A stretch of DNA of 64,000 nucleotides from Comamonas sp. (GTDB lineage: Bacteria; Pseudomonadota; Gammaproteobacteria; Burkholderiales; Burkholderiaceae_C): contig JAQVCA010000001.1 in the NCBI GenBank assembly GCA_028690035.1, positions 405,940 to 469,939 of the forward strand, given 5' to 3'. The notes beneath the pieces were generated by a model. It had not been told where the DNA came from. It saw only the letters and a list, made by a program, of their open reading frames with translations, and did not search any database. Positions 28,876-37,840 of this stretch are shown in pieces. Numbering within the stretch: the first letter of the stretch is position 1; each line of letters starts with the position of its first letter. The translations under genes and the position numbers were made by a program.

Positions 28876-29945
28876 TGCGCCTTTCTGGGATCGAGCGCAT
28901 CGCGCAGGGCATCGCCCATAAAGGTCAGCAGCAGCAGCGTCAGCGCCAGCACGACAAAGGTGGAGAGCGAAATCCACCACGCATCGATGTTGTTCTTGCC
29001 CTGGGCCAGCAGCTCGCCCAGACTGGGGGTGCCCGGCGGCACGCCCAGGCCGAGAAAGTCCAGCGAAGTGAGCGCCAAAATCGCCGCACTCATACGAAAC
29101 GGCAAGAAGGTGACCACGGGCGTCAAGCTGTTGGGCAGGATGTGGCGCCAGATGATGGCGCCATTGGACACGCCCAGCGCGCGCGCGGCTTTGACGTAAT
29201 CGAGCTGGCGGTTGCGCAAAAACTCGGCGCGCACGTAGTCCGACAGGCCCATCCAGCCAAACAGCGACAGCAGCACCAGCAGCAAGCCAATGCTGGGCGC
29301 GAGCACGGCGCTGAAGATGATGAGCAGGTACAGCTCGGGCATGGAGCCCCAGATTTCAATAAAGCGCTGAAAGGCCAAGTCGGTCTTGCCACCAAAAAAG
29401 CCCTGGATGGCCCCAGCGAGCACGCCCAGCACCACGCCCACGGTGGTCAGTGCCAGGGCAAACAGGGCGCTGACGCGAAAGCCATACAGCAGCTGCGCGG
29501 CCATGTCGCGCCCGCGCTCGTCGGTGCCCAGCCAGTTGGCCCGCGACGGCGGCGCCGGGTTGGGCTGCTCGGCAAAGTAGTGGATGGTGTTGGCACCGTA
29601 GCGATTGGGGGCAAACAGCGCCCAGTTGCCATCGCGGCCCAGTTGCGCTTGGATGAAGGGGTCGAGGTAGTCGGTGGGCGTTTGGAAGTCGCCGCCGAAG
29701 GTGGTTTCCGGGTAGTCGTGCCACAGCGGGGTGTAAAGCTGCCCTTGATAGCGCACCAGCAACGGGCGATCGTTGCTCAGCAGCTCGGCCCCCAGACTGG
29801 CCACCAGCAGCGCCACAAACAACCACAAGCTCCACAGCCCCAGCCGATGGCGCGCAAAACGCTGCCAGGCGCGGCGGGCGGGAGAAGCTCCTACTTCAGT
29901 AGCTGCTAGCGCTTGCTGGGCAAGCGTTTCAGTCGAATTTGACAC
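28872..29945 (-). CDS. yejE: Peptide ABC transporter permease, YejE type
   Basis: 357 residues, with a long cytoplasmic N-terminus, a first membrane segment at about 33-53 (LGLWSLWLFVALLVASLGAE), a large periplasmic loop, and a permease core with the EAA-like loop ARALGVSNGAIIWRHILPNS. The first 18 or so codons after MSN are encoded by a dispersed repeat (29899-29926). It overlaps yejB by 17 bp, so the pair is translationally coupled. Confidence 0.92.
   Translation of the reverse strand: MSNSTETLAQQALAATEVGASPARRAWQRFARHRLGLWSLWLFVALLVASLGAELLSNDRPLLVRYQGQLYTPLWHDYPETTFGGDFQTPTDYLDPFIQAQLGRDGNWALFAPNRYGANTIHYFAEQPNPAPPSRANWLGTDERGRDMAAQLLYGFRVSALFALALTTVGVVLGVLAGAIQGFFGGKTDLAFQRFIEIWGSMPELYLLIIFSAVLAPSIGLLLVLLSLFGWMGLSDYVRAEFLRNRQLDYVKAARALGVSNGAIIWRHILPNSLTPVVTFLPFRMSAAILALTSLDFLGLGVPPGTPSLGELLAQGKNNIDAWWISLSTFVVLALTLLLLTFMGDALRDALDPRKAQ
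29899..29926. repeat. Dispersed repeat copy E, encoding the YejE N-terminus
   Basis: AGTAGCTGCTAGCGCTTGCT followed by GGGCAAGCG matches the repeat arm consensus and itself contains the hairpin CGCTTG/CAAGCG. Read on the minus strand it codes for TLAQQALAAT near the YejE N-terminus, ahead of the first membrane segment. Confidence 0.6.
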
Positions 29946-30960
29946 GAGGATCCACCCAGACGTAACACAGGTCAGAAATCAGCTTGGTCACCAGCCCGAT
30001 TAAGGTGAACAGGTACAGCGTGCCCAGCACCACCGGGTAATCGCGGCGGATGACGCTCTCGTAGCTGAGCAGGCCCAGGCCGTCGAGCGAGAACAGCGTC
30101 TCAATGAGCAGCGAGCCGGTAAAAAACGCCCCGATAAAGGCCGCCGGAAAGCCGGTCACGATGGGCAGCAGCGCATTGCGAAACACGTGGCGGTAGAGCA
30201 CCTGCCGGTCGCTCAAGCCCTTGGCGCGCGCGGTGAGTACGTACTGCTTGCGAATCTCTTCCAGAAAGGCATTTTTGGTGAGCATGGCCGTCACCGCAAA
30301 GCTGCCCGCCACCATGGCCAGCACCGGCAAGGTGATGTGCCACAGGTAATCGACCACTTTGCCCATCAGACTCAGCTGCTCCCAATTGGGCGAGGTCAGC
30401 CCGCGCAGCGGAAACCACTGCAACTGCCCACCAAACACCACCAGCAGCGCCAGCCCGAGCACAAAGCCAGGGATGGCATAGCCCACCAAAATCACCAGCG
30501 TGGTCACCAGATCAAAGCTGGAGCCTGCGCGCACCGCTTTGGCAATGCCCAGCGGGACGGCCACCAGGTAGCTGATGAAAAACGTCCACAGCCCCAAGCT
30601 GATGGAAACGGGCAGCTTTTCCACGATGAGCTGCCACACATCTTTGTTTTGAAAGAAGCTGCGCCCCAAGTCAAAGTGGGCAAACTGGCCCAGCATCTGC
30701 AGGAAACGCTCGGGCGCAGGTTTGTCAAAACCGTACAGCGCCTTGATCTCTTGCAGGCGCTGTGCGTCCACGCCTTGCGCGCCCCGGTAGGCCAGACCGG
30801 CACCCTCCCCGCCTGCACCGGCTGCGCCGGCTTTGGCCTCGGCCAGGTACTGCTCCACCGGCCCACCGGGCACAAACTGGATCACGATGAAAGTGAGCAG
30901 CAGCACGCCCAGCAAGGTGGGCAGCATGAGCAAAATGCGTTTGAGTACGTAGGCCAGCAT
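29929..30960 (-). CDS. yejB: Peptide ABC transporter permease, YejB type
   Basis: 343 residues with six membrane segments, the first at about 9-29 (ILLMLPTLLGVLLLTFIVIQ) followed by FVPGGPVEQYLAEAKAGAAG, and the loop YVLTARAKGLSDRQVLYRHV that docks the ATPase. It heads the local yejBE pair. The usual upstream gene for the periplasmic binding protein, yejA, is not here; a photolyase gene lies upstream instead. Confidence 0.93.
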   Translation of the reverse strand: MLAYVLKRILLMLPTLLGVLLLTFIVIQFVPGGPVEQYLAEAKAGAAGAGGEGAGLAYRGAQGVDAQRLQEIKALYGFDKPAPERFLQMLGQFAHFDLGRSFFQNKDVWQLIVEKLPVSISLGLWTFFISYLVAVPLGIAKAVRAGSSFDLVTTLVILVGYAIPGFVLGLALLVVFGGQLQWFPLRGLTSPNWEQLSLMGKVVDYLWHITLPVLAMVAGSFAVTAMLTKNAFLEEIRKQYVLTARAKGLSDRQVLYRHVFRNALLPIVTGFPAAFIGAFFTGSLLIETLFSLDGLGLLSYESVIRRDYPVVLGTLYLFTLIGLVTKLISDLCYVWVDPRVKFD

Positions 30961-31019
30961 GGGGCGATTATGGCGGTGGCATGTACGCCTCTTTGGGGAC
31001 GCACGCCGTGCGCTGTTGG

Positions 31020-32483
31020 TCAGCTTTCTGCCGCTTGCCCCAGCACCCCAAAGCGCTGCAAAGTGCGCTCACGGGCCTGGGCATGGTCCACCACCGGCAG
31101 CGGGTAGTCCTGCCCCAGGCGCAGGCCACAGGCTTGCAGCTCCAGCGGTTTCATGGCGGCGGGAAAGTGCAGGTGCTTGTCCGGCACGCGCGCCAGCTCG
31201 GGCACGTAGCGGCGGATGAACTTGCCCTCGGGATCAAATTTTTGCGACTGTGTGATGGGGTTGAAGATGCGAAACCACGGCTGGGCGTCGCAGCCCGTGG
31301 AGGCGGCCCACTGCCAGCCGCCGTTGTTGGCGGCCAGGTCGTAGTCGTTGAGGTGCTGGGCAAAAAAGCGCTCGCCCCGGCGCCAGTCGATGCCCAGGTC
31401 TTTGGTCAAAAAGCTGGCCACCACCATGCGCAGGCGGTTGTGCATGTAGCCCGTTTGCAGCAGTTGGCGCATGGCCGCGTCCACCAGCGGGTAGCCGGTG
31501 CGCGCCTCGCACCAGGCTTGCCACAGTGCGGGCGCATCGTCCCACTGCACGCGGTCGTAGGCGGGGCGAAACGACTGCGTGACCACATGCGGGTGGTGGC
31601 GCAAGATCATGAAATAAAAGTCGCGCCACGCCAGCTCGGAGAGCCACGTTTGCGCGCCCGCGCAGCCCTGCGCGGCCTGCGCCGCTGCCAATGCCGCCAG
31701 CTGGCGAATGGACACCGTGCCAAAGCGCAAATGCACCGACAGGTAGGACACGCCCTTGCGTGCCGGAAAATCGCGCGCGTCTTTGTAGCCTTTGAGGCGC
31801 GGCACGAAGTTGCTCCATAGCTGCTGCGCGCCCTGCATGCCCGGCGGCAAGGGCAGCGTGCCCAGGTTGGTGGCGCTAAAGCCCAGGTCGGCCAAGCTGG
31901 GCAGCCGCTCCCCTGCGGGCGGTGGCGCCAGGTGGCGGGCGTAGCGCTCCACTGGGTAGGGCGTGAGCTGAAAGGCATCGAGCTTTTGCAGCCAGGCACG
32001 TTTGTAGGGGGTGAACACGCTGTAAGGCTGTCCCTGCTGGGTGAGCACTTCGCTTTTTTCCAGCAGTACCTGGTCTTTGTAGTCGCTGAAGGCCATGCCT
32101 GCGGCCTGCAGCGCCTGCGCAACCTGCTGGTCGCGGGCGATGGCCTCGGGTTCGTAGTCGCGGTTGGTCAGCACTTCCTGCACCCCCAGGCTGCGCGCCA
32201 GCTGCACGATGGTCGCCGCCGCCGGGCCATGGCGCACGATCAGACCGCCACCGGGGGCGCCGCTGCGCGCGGCGAGCTGGCGCAGCCCCTCATCCAGCGC
32301 CACGACGCTGGCGTGAATGAACTCAACACGCCGGTCGCTGCGCGTGGGCAGGGCATCCAAGATGTCGGTATCGAACACGAAAGCGCAATACACGCGCTCG
32401 AAGCGGCGCAGTGCGTGGTACAGGGCGGCGTGGTCGTCGCAGCGCAGATCGCGGCGCATCCACACCAGGGCAGTACGGGGCAT
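31020..32483 (-). CDS. phrB: Class I CPD photolyase
   Basis: 487 residues. The N-terminal antenna domain starts MPRTALVWMRRDLRCDDHAA; the C-terminal FAD domain has WRDFYFMILRHHPHV, the [20 protein letters not shown] motif and the W-x-x-S-TG-D signature in GGWQWAASTGCDAQPWFRIF. It repairs cyclobutane pyrimidine dimers using blue light. ATG 32483 was chosen over a TTG five codons upstream because MPRTALVWMRRDLR is the natural N-terminus. It is near, but not adjacent to, the DASH cryptochrome of the same window, so the strain has two photolyase-family proteins here. Confidence 0.94.
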   Translation of the reverse strand: MPRTALVWMRRDLRCDDHAALYHALRRFERVYCAFVFDTDILDALPTRSDRRVEFIHASVVALDEGLRQLAARSGAPGGGLIVRHGPAAATIVQLARSLGVQEVLTNRDYEPEAIARDQQVAQALQAAGMAFSDYKDQVLLEKSEVLTQQGQPYSVFTPYKRAWLQKLDAFQLTPYPVERYARHLAPPPAGERLPSLADLGFSATNLGTLPLPPGMQGAQQLWSNFVPRLKGYKDARDFPARKGVSYLSVHLRFGTVSIRQLAALAAAQAAQGCAGAQTWLSELAWRDFYFMILRHHPHVVTQSFRPAYDRVQWDDAPALWQAWCEARTGYPLVDAAMRQLLQTGYMHNRLRMVVASFLTKDLGIDWRRGERFFAQHLNDYDLAANNGGWQWAASTGCDAQPWFRIFNPITQSQKFDPEGKFIRRYVPELARVPDKHLHFPAAMKPLELQACGLRLGQDYPLPVVDHAQARERTLQRFGVLGQAAES

Positions 32484-32537
32484 GGGCAAACCTGTCAAAA
32501 CAAGGCCAGGATGGGCAGAGAAAAAGCCAAGCTTGGT

Positions 32538-33866
32538 ATGCTAGCACCCCGCCCCATGCCGCTTATGAACCACACCCCCATCGTGAACTCGCTGCCTGCC
32601 CTACCCGCAACCACTTGCCCCGATCTGGCGCAGCTGCTGCAAACCGCTGTGGAGCAGGCATTCAATGCGGTGGTCATTACCAATGCCGGTTTGCACGATG
32701 GTGGCCCGTGCATCACCTATTGCAACTCCGCGTTTTGCCGCATGACGGGCTACGCCCTCACCGAGTTGCTAGGCCGCTCGCCGCGCCTGCTGCAAGGCCC
32801 CAAAACCGACCCGCAGGTGCTGCAACGGCTGCGCGAATGCTTGCAGCAAGGGCGGTTTTTTCAGGGTTCCACGGTGAACTACCGCAAGGACGGCAGCAGC
32901 TATCTGGTGGAATGGAACATTTCCCCCGTGCGCGATGCCCAGGGTCAGGTGCAGGCCTATGTGTCGGTGCAGCAGGACATCACAGCACGGGTACGGGCCG
33001 AGCAGCGCCAGGCCTTGCTGGCACGCGCACTGAACGCCACGCAAGATGCCGTGCTGATCGCCGATGAGCAGGCGCAGATTTTGTTCGTCAACCAGGCTTT
33101 TGAAGACCTGACGGGCTACCGCAGCGACGAAGTGCAGGGGCGCACGCCCAAATTTTTGCAATCGGGCGAGCACACGCCTGCTTTCTACGCCCAACTGCGC
33201 GAAGCGCTGGAGCGCGGCGAAAGCTACCAAACCACCTTTGCCAACCGGCGCAAAGACGGCAGCCTGTACCACGCGGCGCAAACCATCACGCCGCTCAAAG
33301 ACAAGGCCGGGGCCACGCAGCACTATGTCAGCGTGACCAAGGATGTGACCGAGCTGGTGACGCGCACCCAGGAGCTGCGCGAGCAGGCCCACCACGACGC
33401 ACTGACCGGCCTGCTCAACCGCCGCGCCGGCGAGCAGCAGCTCCAGCGCTGCCAACGGGCAGCGCAACTGGAGTGCCAGGACTACGCGCTGATCTTGGCC
33501 GACATTGACAACTTCAAGTCCATCAACGACCGCTTTGGCCACGATGAGGGCGACCGCGTGCTGCAGCGCTGCGCGGCGCTGCTCAGCCGCACGGTGCGCA
33601 GCGGCGATGCGCTGATCCGCTGGGGGGGAGAGGAATTTTTGATTGTGTTGCCCGGTTGCAAGCTGGCTGCGGCGCAGGAGCTGGCAGAACGCATCCGCCG
33701 CACCATGGCCTGCGAGCAAGATGCCGTGGTGGGCACCATCACCCTGTCGCTGGGCGTGGGCGCCTGGCAGCCGGGCGAATGCAGCTCCACGCTGCTGCGG
33801 CGCACCGACCAGGCGCTGTACCGCGCCAAAACCAGCGGCCGCAACCAAGTCGCCGTCGCACCGTAG
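32538..33866 (+). CDS. PAS-PAS-GGDEF diguanylate cyclase
   Basis: 442 residues from the first plausible ATG; later ATGs at 32556 and 32565 are possible and no ribosome-binding site decides. PAS1 (about 35-150) contains GRSPRLLQGPKTD, a LOV-like loop lacking the photoactive cysteine. PAS2 spans about 160-275. The cyclase domain (about 285-442) has RWGGEEF with an RSGD product-inhibition site five residues earlier, so it should make c-di-GMP and be feedback inhibited. It is convergent with an EAL gene 24 bp away. Confidence 0.9.
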   Translation: MLAPRPMPLMNHTPIVNSLPALPATTCPDLAQLLQTAVEQAFNAVVITNAGLHDGGPCITYCNSAFCRMTGYALTELLGRSPRLLQGPKTDPQVLQRLRECLQQGRFFQGSTVNYRKDGSSYLVEWNISPVRDAQGQVQAYVSVQQDITARVRAEQRQALLARALNATQDAVLIADEQAQILFVNQAFEDLTGYRSDEVQGRTPKFLQSGEHTPAFYAQLREALERGESYQTTFANRRKDGSLYHAAQTITPLKDKAGATQHYVSVTKDVTELVTRTQELREQAHHDALTGLLNRRAGEQQLQRCQRAAQLECQDYALILADIDNFKSINDRFGHDEGDRVLQRCAALLSRTVRSGDALIRWGGEEFLIVLPGCKLAAAQELAERIRRTMACEQDAVVGTITLSLGVGAWQPGECSSTLLRRTDQALYRAKTSGRNQVAVAP

Positions 33867-33889
33867 CGTTGGCGCCAGCGCGTGCGGCT

Positions 33890-34654
33890 TCAGTCCTCAG
33901 GCCAGTGGATGGCGGGCAGCTGCTCGAACGCAGGCTTGGCAAACAGGTAGCCCTGAAAGTAGTGAATGCCCAGGGCCCGCAGGGCGCGGTATTCGGCCAG
34001 CGTTTCCACGCCTTCGGCAATCACCTCGATCGACAGCGCCTTGCACACGCCCAAAATGCCCTGCACGATGGCGTGGCGCACCGGGTTGGTGTCGATCTGG
34101 CGCACCAGCTCCATGTCGAGCTTGATGATGTCAGGCTGAAACTCGGCCAACAGGTTCAGGCCCGCGTAACCCGCGCCAAAGTCGTCAATGGCGGTTTTAA
34201 AGCCCCGGCGCCGGTACTCTTGCAAGATGCGCTTGAGGTGGTCTTTGTCCACCACACGCTCGTTTTCGGTGATTTCAAAAATTAAGCGGTCGGTGGGGAA
34301 TTGGTGCTGCTGCGCGGCTTCCAGCGTGGTGCGAATGCAGGCGGCAGGCTCGTACACCGCATTGGGCAAAAAGTTGATGCTGACGTGGCAGCCCATGCCC
34401 AGCTGGGCCGCCAGGCGCACGGCTTTGACGCGGCAAGCCTGGTCGAACTGGTAACGGTTGTCATCGTTCACCTGGCCCAGGATGTGGGCGGCGCCACTGC
34501 CGTCCAGGCCACGTACCAGCGCCTCATAGGCAAACACCTCGCGGCTGCGCACATCGACAATGGGCTGAAACGCCATGCTGAAATCGATCGTCAGCGGCGG
34601 GCGATCCTGGCAGGCTTTGCAAGGGGCAATGGAGGATGTGCTGTGTATGGCCAT
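33890..34654 (-). CDS. EAL-domain c-di-GMP phosphodiesterase
   Basis: 254 residues. The EAL signature EVFAYEALVRG, metal ligands in HVSINFLPN, IFEITENE and AIDDFGAGYAGL, the IKLDMELV lysine and AEGVET are all present, so it should hydrolyse c-di-GMP. A short N-terminal PCKACQD CxxC could bind metal or be redox-sensitive (inference). It converges with the diguanylate cyclase, suggesting a paired local circuit. Confidence 0.92.
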   Translation of the reverse strand: MAIHSTSSIAPCKACQDRPPLTIDFSMAFQPIVDVRSREVFAYEALVRGLDGSGAAHILGQVNDDNRYQFDQACRVKAVRLAAQLGMGCHVSINFLPNAVYEPAACIRTTLEAAQQHQFPTDRLIFEITENERVVDKDHLKRILQEYRRRGFKTAIDDFGAGYAGLNLLAEFQPDIIKLDMELVRQIDTNPVRHAIVQGILGVCKALSIEVIAEGVETLAEYRALRALGIHYFQGYLFAKPAFEQLPAIHWPED

Positions 34655-34719
34655 GGGCGCATTTTACTTGAGCCCCCCATGCCCAGATGGGCAGGATGGT
34701 GCCACAAGATGGAGCAGGG

Positions 34720-35190
34720 TCAGCGGGGTGTTGAAGGTGGCACGGGGGTGGCGCCAGCGCGGCGCAGCCAGCGCATCAAGCGCCCGAGCACGGGCAGCTT
34801 TTCATAGAGTTCTTCGGCGGTGTCCCAGTAATCGCGGTGCAGCGTCACACGGCCTTGGGCGTCGAAATGCACCAGTGTGCCGCCGTGGATGCATTGCGGC
34901 ACCTGCGCGCGCCAGCGCTTCATGCGAAAGTGAAATTCCCACTGCAAAAAAGCCTGCTGCCCCTGCGCCACGTGCTGGGTGACGACAAAGCGCGGCTGCT
35001 CCAGGCTTTCAAACATATGGGCAAAGATGGCGCGGATGGCGTGTACGCCCTGCACGTCGTTGAACGGGTCTTTGAAGCGTGCATCGGGGGCGTAGTAATC
35101 GTCCAGCTGCGCCAGCCGGGCGGGGGTGAGCTGCTCGTAGAGCTGGGCCAGGCGGGTGGCAGCGGCTTGGGCATCGGGCAAGTGCGTCAT
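34720..35190 (-). CDS. NTF2/SnoaL-like protein
   Basis: 156 residues starting MTHLPDAQAAATRLAQLYEQ. The family pattern is seen in LDDYYAPDARFKDPFNDVQG and LQWEFHFRMKRWRAQVPQCI; the fold is a cone-shaped alpha/beta barrel. No catalytic role can be assigned. It is the last gene of the minus-strand lipid/light run, 3 bp after the SDR gene; this pairing is recurrent near cyclopropane synthase and DUF1365 genes. Confidence 0.83.
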   Translation of the reverse strand: MTHLPDAQAAATRLAQLYEQLTPARLAQLDDYYAPDARFKDPFNDVQGVHAIRAIFAHMFESLEQPRFVVTQHVAQGQQAFLQWEFHFRMKRWRAQVPQCIHGGTLVHFDAQGRVTLHRDYWDTAEELYEKLPVLGRLMRWLRRAGATPVPPSTPR

Positions 35191-35193
35191 GCG

Positions 35194-35976
35194 TTACAGC
35201 CCCGTCATGCGATGAACCAAAGGAAAGTACCAACGGTACGGCAGCACGCGCAGCAGCTTGAGCCACAGCGTGAAGCGGCGCGGAAAGTGCAGCTCAAAGT
35301 CGCCCCGCTCCCAGCCGCGCAGCATGGCCTGGGCCGCTTGCTCCGGGGTGAGCAAGGCGGGCATGGTGAAATCGTTTTGGCGCGTCAGCGGGGTATCAAC
35401 AAACCCAGGGTTCACCACACTCACCCCCACCCCTTGCGGGCGCAAGTCCAAAAACAAGGTTTCTGCCAGGTTGATGAGCGCGGCCTTGGTCGGGCCATAG
35501 GCCAAGCTTTGGGGCAGGCCACGCCAGCCCGCCACACTGGCCACCAAACTCAAATGCGGCGTGCGCCCGGCCTGGGCCGAGGCCCGCAGGCCCGGCACCA
35601 CAGCGGCCAACAGGTGCAGCGCACCAGTCAGGTTCACTTGCTGGTGGCGCAGCAGCTCGGGCAGGGCCAGCGCGTCGGCGCGCATGGGGCTGTAATGGCC
35701 CGCGCAGTAGCACACCAAATCGAGCGGCGCCTGCGCCTGCAGGTGATGGGCGGCGTGCTGCACCGCCTGGGCGTCGGTCACGTCCAGCACCAGCGCCTGG
35801 CTGCCGGGGTGCTGCTGCACAAACGCATCCAGCAGCGCCTGCTGGCGTGCCGAAACGATCACCTGCGCACCCTGGGCGTGCAATTGCACGGCCACGGCGC
35901 GGCCAATGCCGCTGGAGGCACCTACCAGCCACACACGCTTGCCGCGCCAGTCAGCAATGGCAGGGTTCAAAGGCAT
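35194..35976 (-). CDS. Short-chain dehydrogenase/reductase
   Basis: 260 residues. The nucleotide loop VWLVGASSGIGRAVAVQLHA (TGxxxGIG type with A for T), and the catalytic pair YGPTKAAL after a conserved Ser in SLVASVAG, are present. The C-terminal part is hydrophobic and basic, suggesting membrane association. It belongs to the DUF3833-MFS-CHI run. Substrate unknown. Confidence 0.88.
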   Translation of the reverse strand: MPLNPAIADWRGKRVWLVGASSGIGRAVAVQLHAQGAQVIVSARQQALLDAFVQQHPGSQALVLDVTDAQAVQHAAHHLQAQAPLDLVCYCAGHYSPMRADALALPELLRHQQVNLTGALHLLAAVVPGLRASAQAGRTPHLSLVASVAGWRGLPQSLAYGPTKAALINLAETLFLDLRPQGVGVSVVNPGFVDTPLTRQNDFTMPALLTPEQAAQAMLRGWERGDFELHFPRRFTLWLKLLRVLPYRWYFPLVHRMTGL

Positions 35977-35987
35977 GGCACCCCTCC

Positions 35988-36524
35988 TTACTGTTTGGTG
36001 AACGAGAGCAGCACCTCGCCCAGGGTGACGCCAAATTTGCTCATGGTGGCGCGGTTGAGCATCACCCGGTCATCGACCAAGAACATCCAGTCATCGAACT
36101 GCACTTCGTACTCCTTGCCGTCCACCGGCAGGCGCAAGGTGTAGTTCCAGCGAAAGGCATTGCCCGAGGTCTGGCCCTGGGCCTCGCCCACCACATCGCC
36201 CGCGGTGCCGGTGTAGCGCCCGTCGGCGTGCTTGGTCAGGCGCCAAATGCGCCGCTCGGTGCTGCCATCCGAATACGTGAAAGCCTCGTCGAGCACGCCC
36301 TGGTTGCCTTCCCAGTGGCAGTCCATCACCACGGTAAAGCGGCGCGCCACGGCGCCACTGCGCTTTTGAAACACCCCATGCGCCAGGATGCGGCCATTGA
36401 AATAGCGGTCCAGCTCCAGCAGCGGGCGCTCTTGGGCGTAGTCGGTCACTTGGGGGCTGGCACAGCCGGTGAGCACGGCCGTACCGGCAAGCAAGGTGAG
36501 TAAAGCGTGGCGGCGGGTTTTCAT
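35988..36524 (-). CDS. DUF3833 lipoprotein
   Basis: 178 residues. Signal and lipobox LLTLLAGTAVLTGCASPQ put the lipidated Cys at about 21, and the DUF3833 core includes RFTVVMDCHWEGNQGVLDEA and FDDWMFLVDDRVMLNRATMS. Probably periplasmic or outer-membrane; lipocalin-like beta structure is likely (inference). It overlaps the MFS gene by 4 bp (ATGA). Confidence 0.88.
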   Translation of the reverse strand: MKTRRHALLTLLAGTAVLTGCASPQVTDYAQERPLLELDRYFNGRILAHGVFQKRSGAVARRFTVVMDCHWEGNQGVLDEAFTYSDGSTERRIWRLTKHADGRYTGTAGDVVGEAQGQTSGNAFRWNYTLRLPVDGKEYEVQFDDWMFLVDDRVMLNRATMSKFGVTLGEVLLSFTKQ

Positions 36525-37840
36525 GGGGAAACTCCTGGGTCAGGCAACAGCGGAAAAGGGCGAATCAGCAAGCGGTACAGCAGACCAGCGGCCAGCAGCT
36601 TGAGGGCGCAAGGCAGCACGGCGTAGGCCCAAGCCAGGCGCTGCAGCCCCTGGGCATCGAGGGTGCCGGGGCTGTAGCCACCCCACTGCAACATCGGCAG
36701 CGCGGCCCCGGCGGCCAGGGCCAAATTCAGCTTGGTGGCCAAATTCCACCAGCCCAGGTAAGCGCCTTCACTGCGGCCCTGGGCGCCGTGGTGCTCCACC
36801 AGCCGCGCCAGCAAAGCCCCCGGCAAAGCCAAATCGGCCCCCAGGGCGATGCCCGAGAGCGCGCAAATCAGCGCAAAGGCGGCAATTTGCCCGCTGCTTA
36901 AAAACGTCGTCCAGCCGAAACAGGCCACCGCCAGCAACATACCGCCCAGCCAGGCACGCTCCAGCCCCCAGCGGCGCACCACGCGCAACCAGCCCGGCAT
37001 AGACAGCGCCCCACTGACAAAGTACAGCACCAGAAACAGCGCAATCTGCTCTTGTGTGGCCTGCAGACGGTCCTGGGCAAAAAACAACATCAACGCGGCC
37101 GGAATGGCGCTGGCAATGCCGTTGCAGACAAACACCGCCAGCAAACGGCGAAACGCCATTTCGCGCAGCGGCTGCCAGATGGCCGACCAGGGCAAGCGGG
37201 CCGACACGCCCTGCGCCAGCGCAGCCACCGGGCGCGGTGCCCACCACAGTGCCAGCCACCCCATCCACAACGCCAGGGCAAACACCCACAGCATGGGCTC
37301 AGCCCCCCAGGCCACCGACAGCGCACTGGCCGTGACCACGCCGATCAGCCCCGGCCCTTCGCGCCAAGCCACCACATGGCCGCGCTGCACGGCATCGCCA
37401 CCCAGGCGCACGCCCCAGGCCTGGTGGGCAATGACCAACTGGCTGTGCGCCAGGCAGGTCAGCAGCAGGCCCGCCACCATCCACACGGCCAGCGCCTGCG
37501 CGCCCTGCACCCGTGGAAAAAACAGCGCAGCCAAGCCCAGCAGCTGCACCAGGGCCGAGGCCCCGGCCACCCACAGCACCACCGGCAGCGGCCCTTGGTA
37601 CAGGCGGTCGCTCCAGCGGCCCAGCAGGGGTTCTGCCGCAGCGTCGAGCAGGCGCACCAGCATCAACAAGGCCCCCACGCTGGCCAGCGGCAAACCCAAG
37701 GTGGTGGCGTAGTGGTGCGGCAGCACTACGTACAGCGGCAAGGCCACAAAGGCCAACGGCAACCCCAGCAAGCCATAGGCCGGGCCCGACCACCAGCGTG
37801 GCAGCGGCCCGGTGTGTGCGGGGGTGGCCGAGGCAGTCAT
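36521..37840 (-). CDS. MFS transporter, MFS_2/GPH-like
   Basis: 439 residues with about twelve membrane segments. The motif-A-like loop DAAAEPLLGRWSDR follows the second segment. Members of this cluster type are annotated as MFS transporters of unknown, possibly lipid, substrate. It overlaps the genes on both sides by 4 bp, showing tight coupling. Confidence 0.88.
   Translation of the reverse strand: MTASATPAHTGPLPRWWSGPAYGLLGLPLAFVALPLYVVLPHHYATTLGLPLASVGALLMLVRLLDAAAEPLLGRWSDRLYQGPLPVVLWVAGASALVQLLGLAALFFPRVQGAQALAVWMVAGLLLTCLAHSQLVIAHQAWGVRLGGDAVQRGHVVAWREGPGLIGVVTASALSVAWGAEPMLWVFALALWMGWLALWWAPRPVAALAQGVSARLPWSAIWQPLREMAFRRLLAVFVCNGIASAIPAALMLFFAQDRLQATQEQIALFLVLYFVSGALSMPGWLRVVRRWGLERAWLGGMLLAVACFGWTTFLSSGQIAAFALICALSGIALGADLALPGALLARLVEHHGAQGRSEGAYLGWWNLATKLNLALAAGAALPMLQWGGYSPGTLDAQGLQRLAWAYAVLPCALKLLAAGLLYRLLIRPFPLLPDPGVSP

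Noticed and set aside
32795-32860. PAS1 of the cyclase as a photoactive LOV domain
   Set aside because: The loop reads GRSPRLLQG and lacks the flavin-binding cysteine of GRNCRFLQ.
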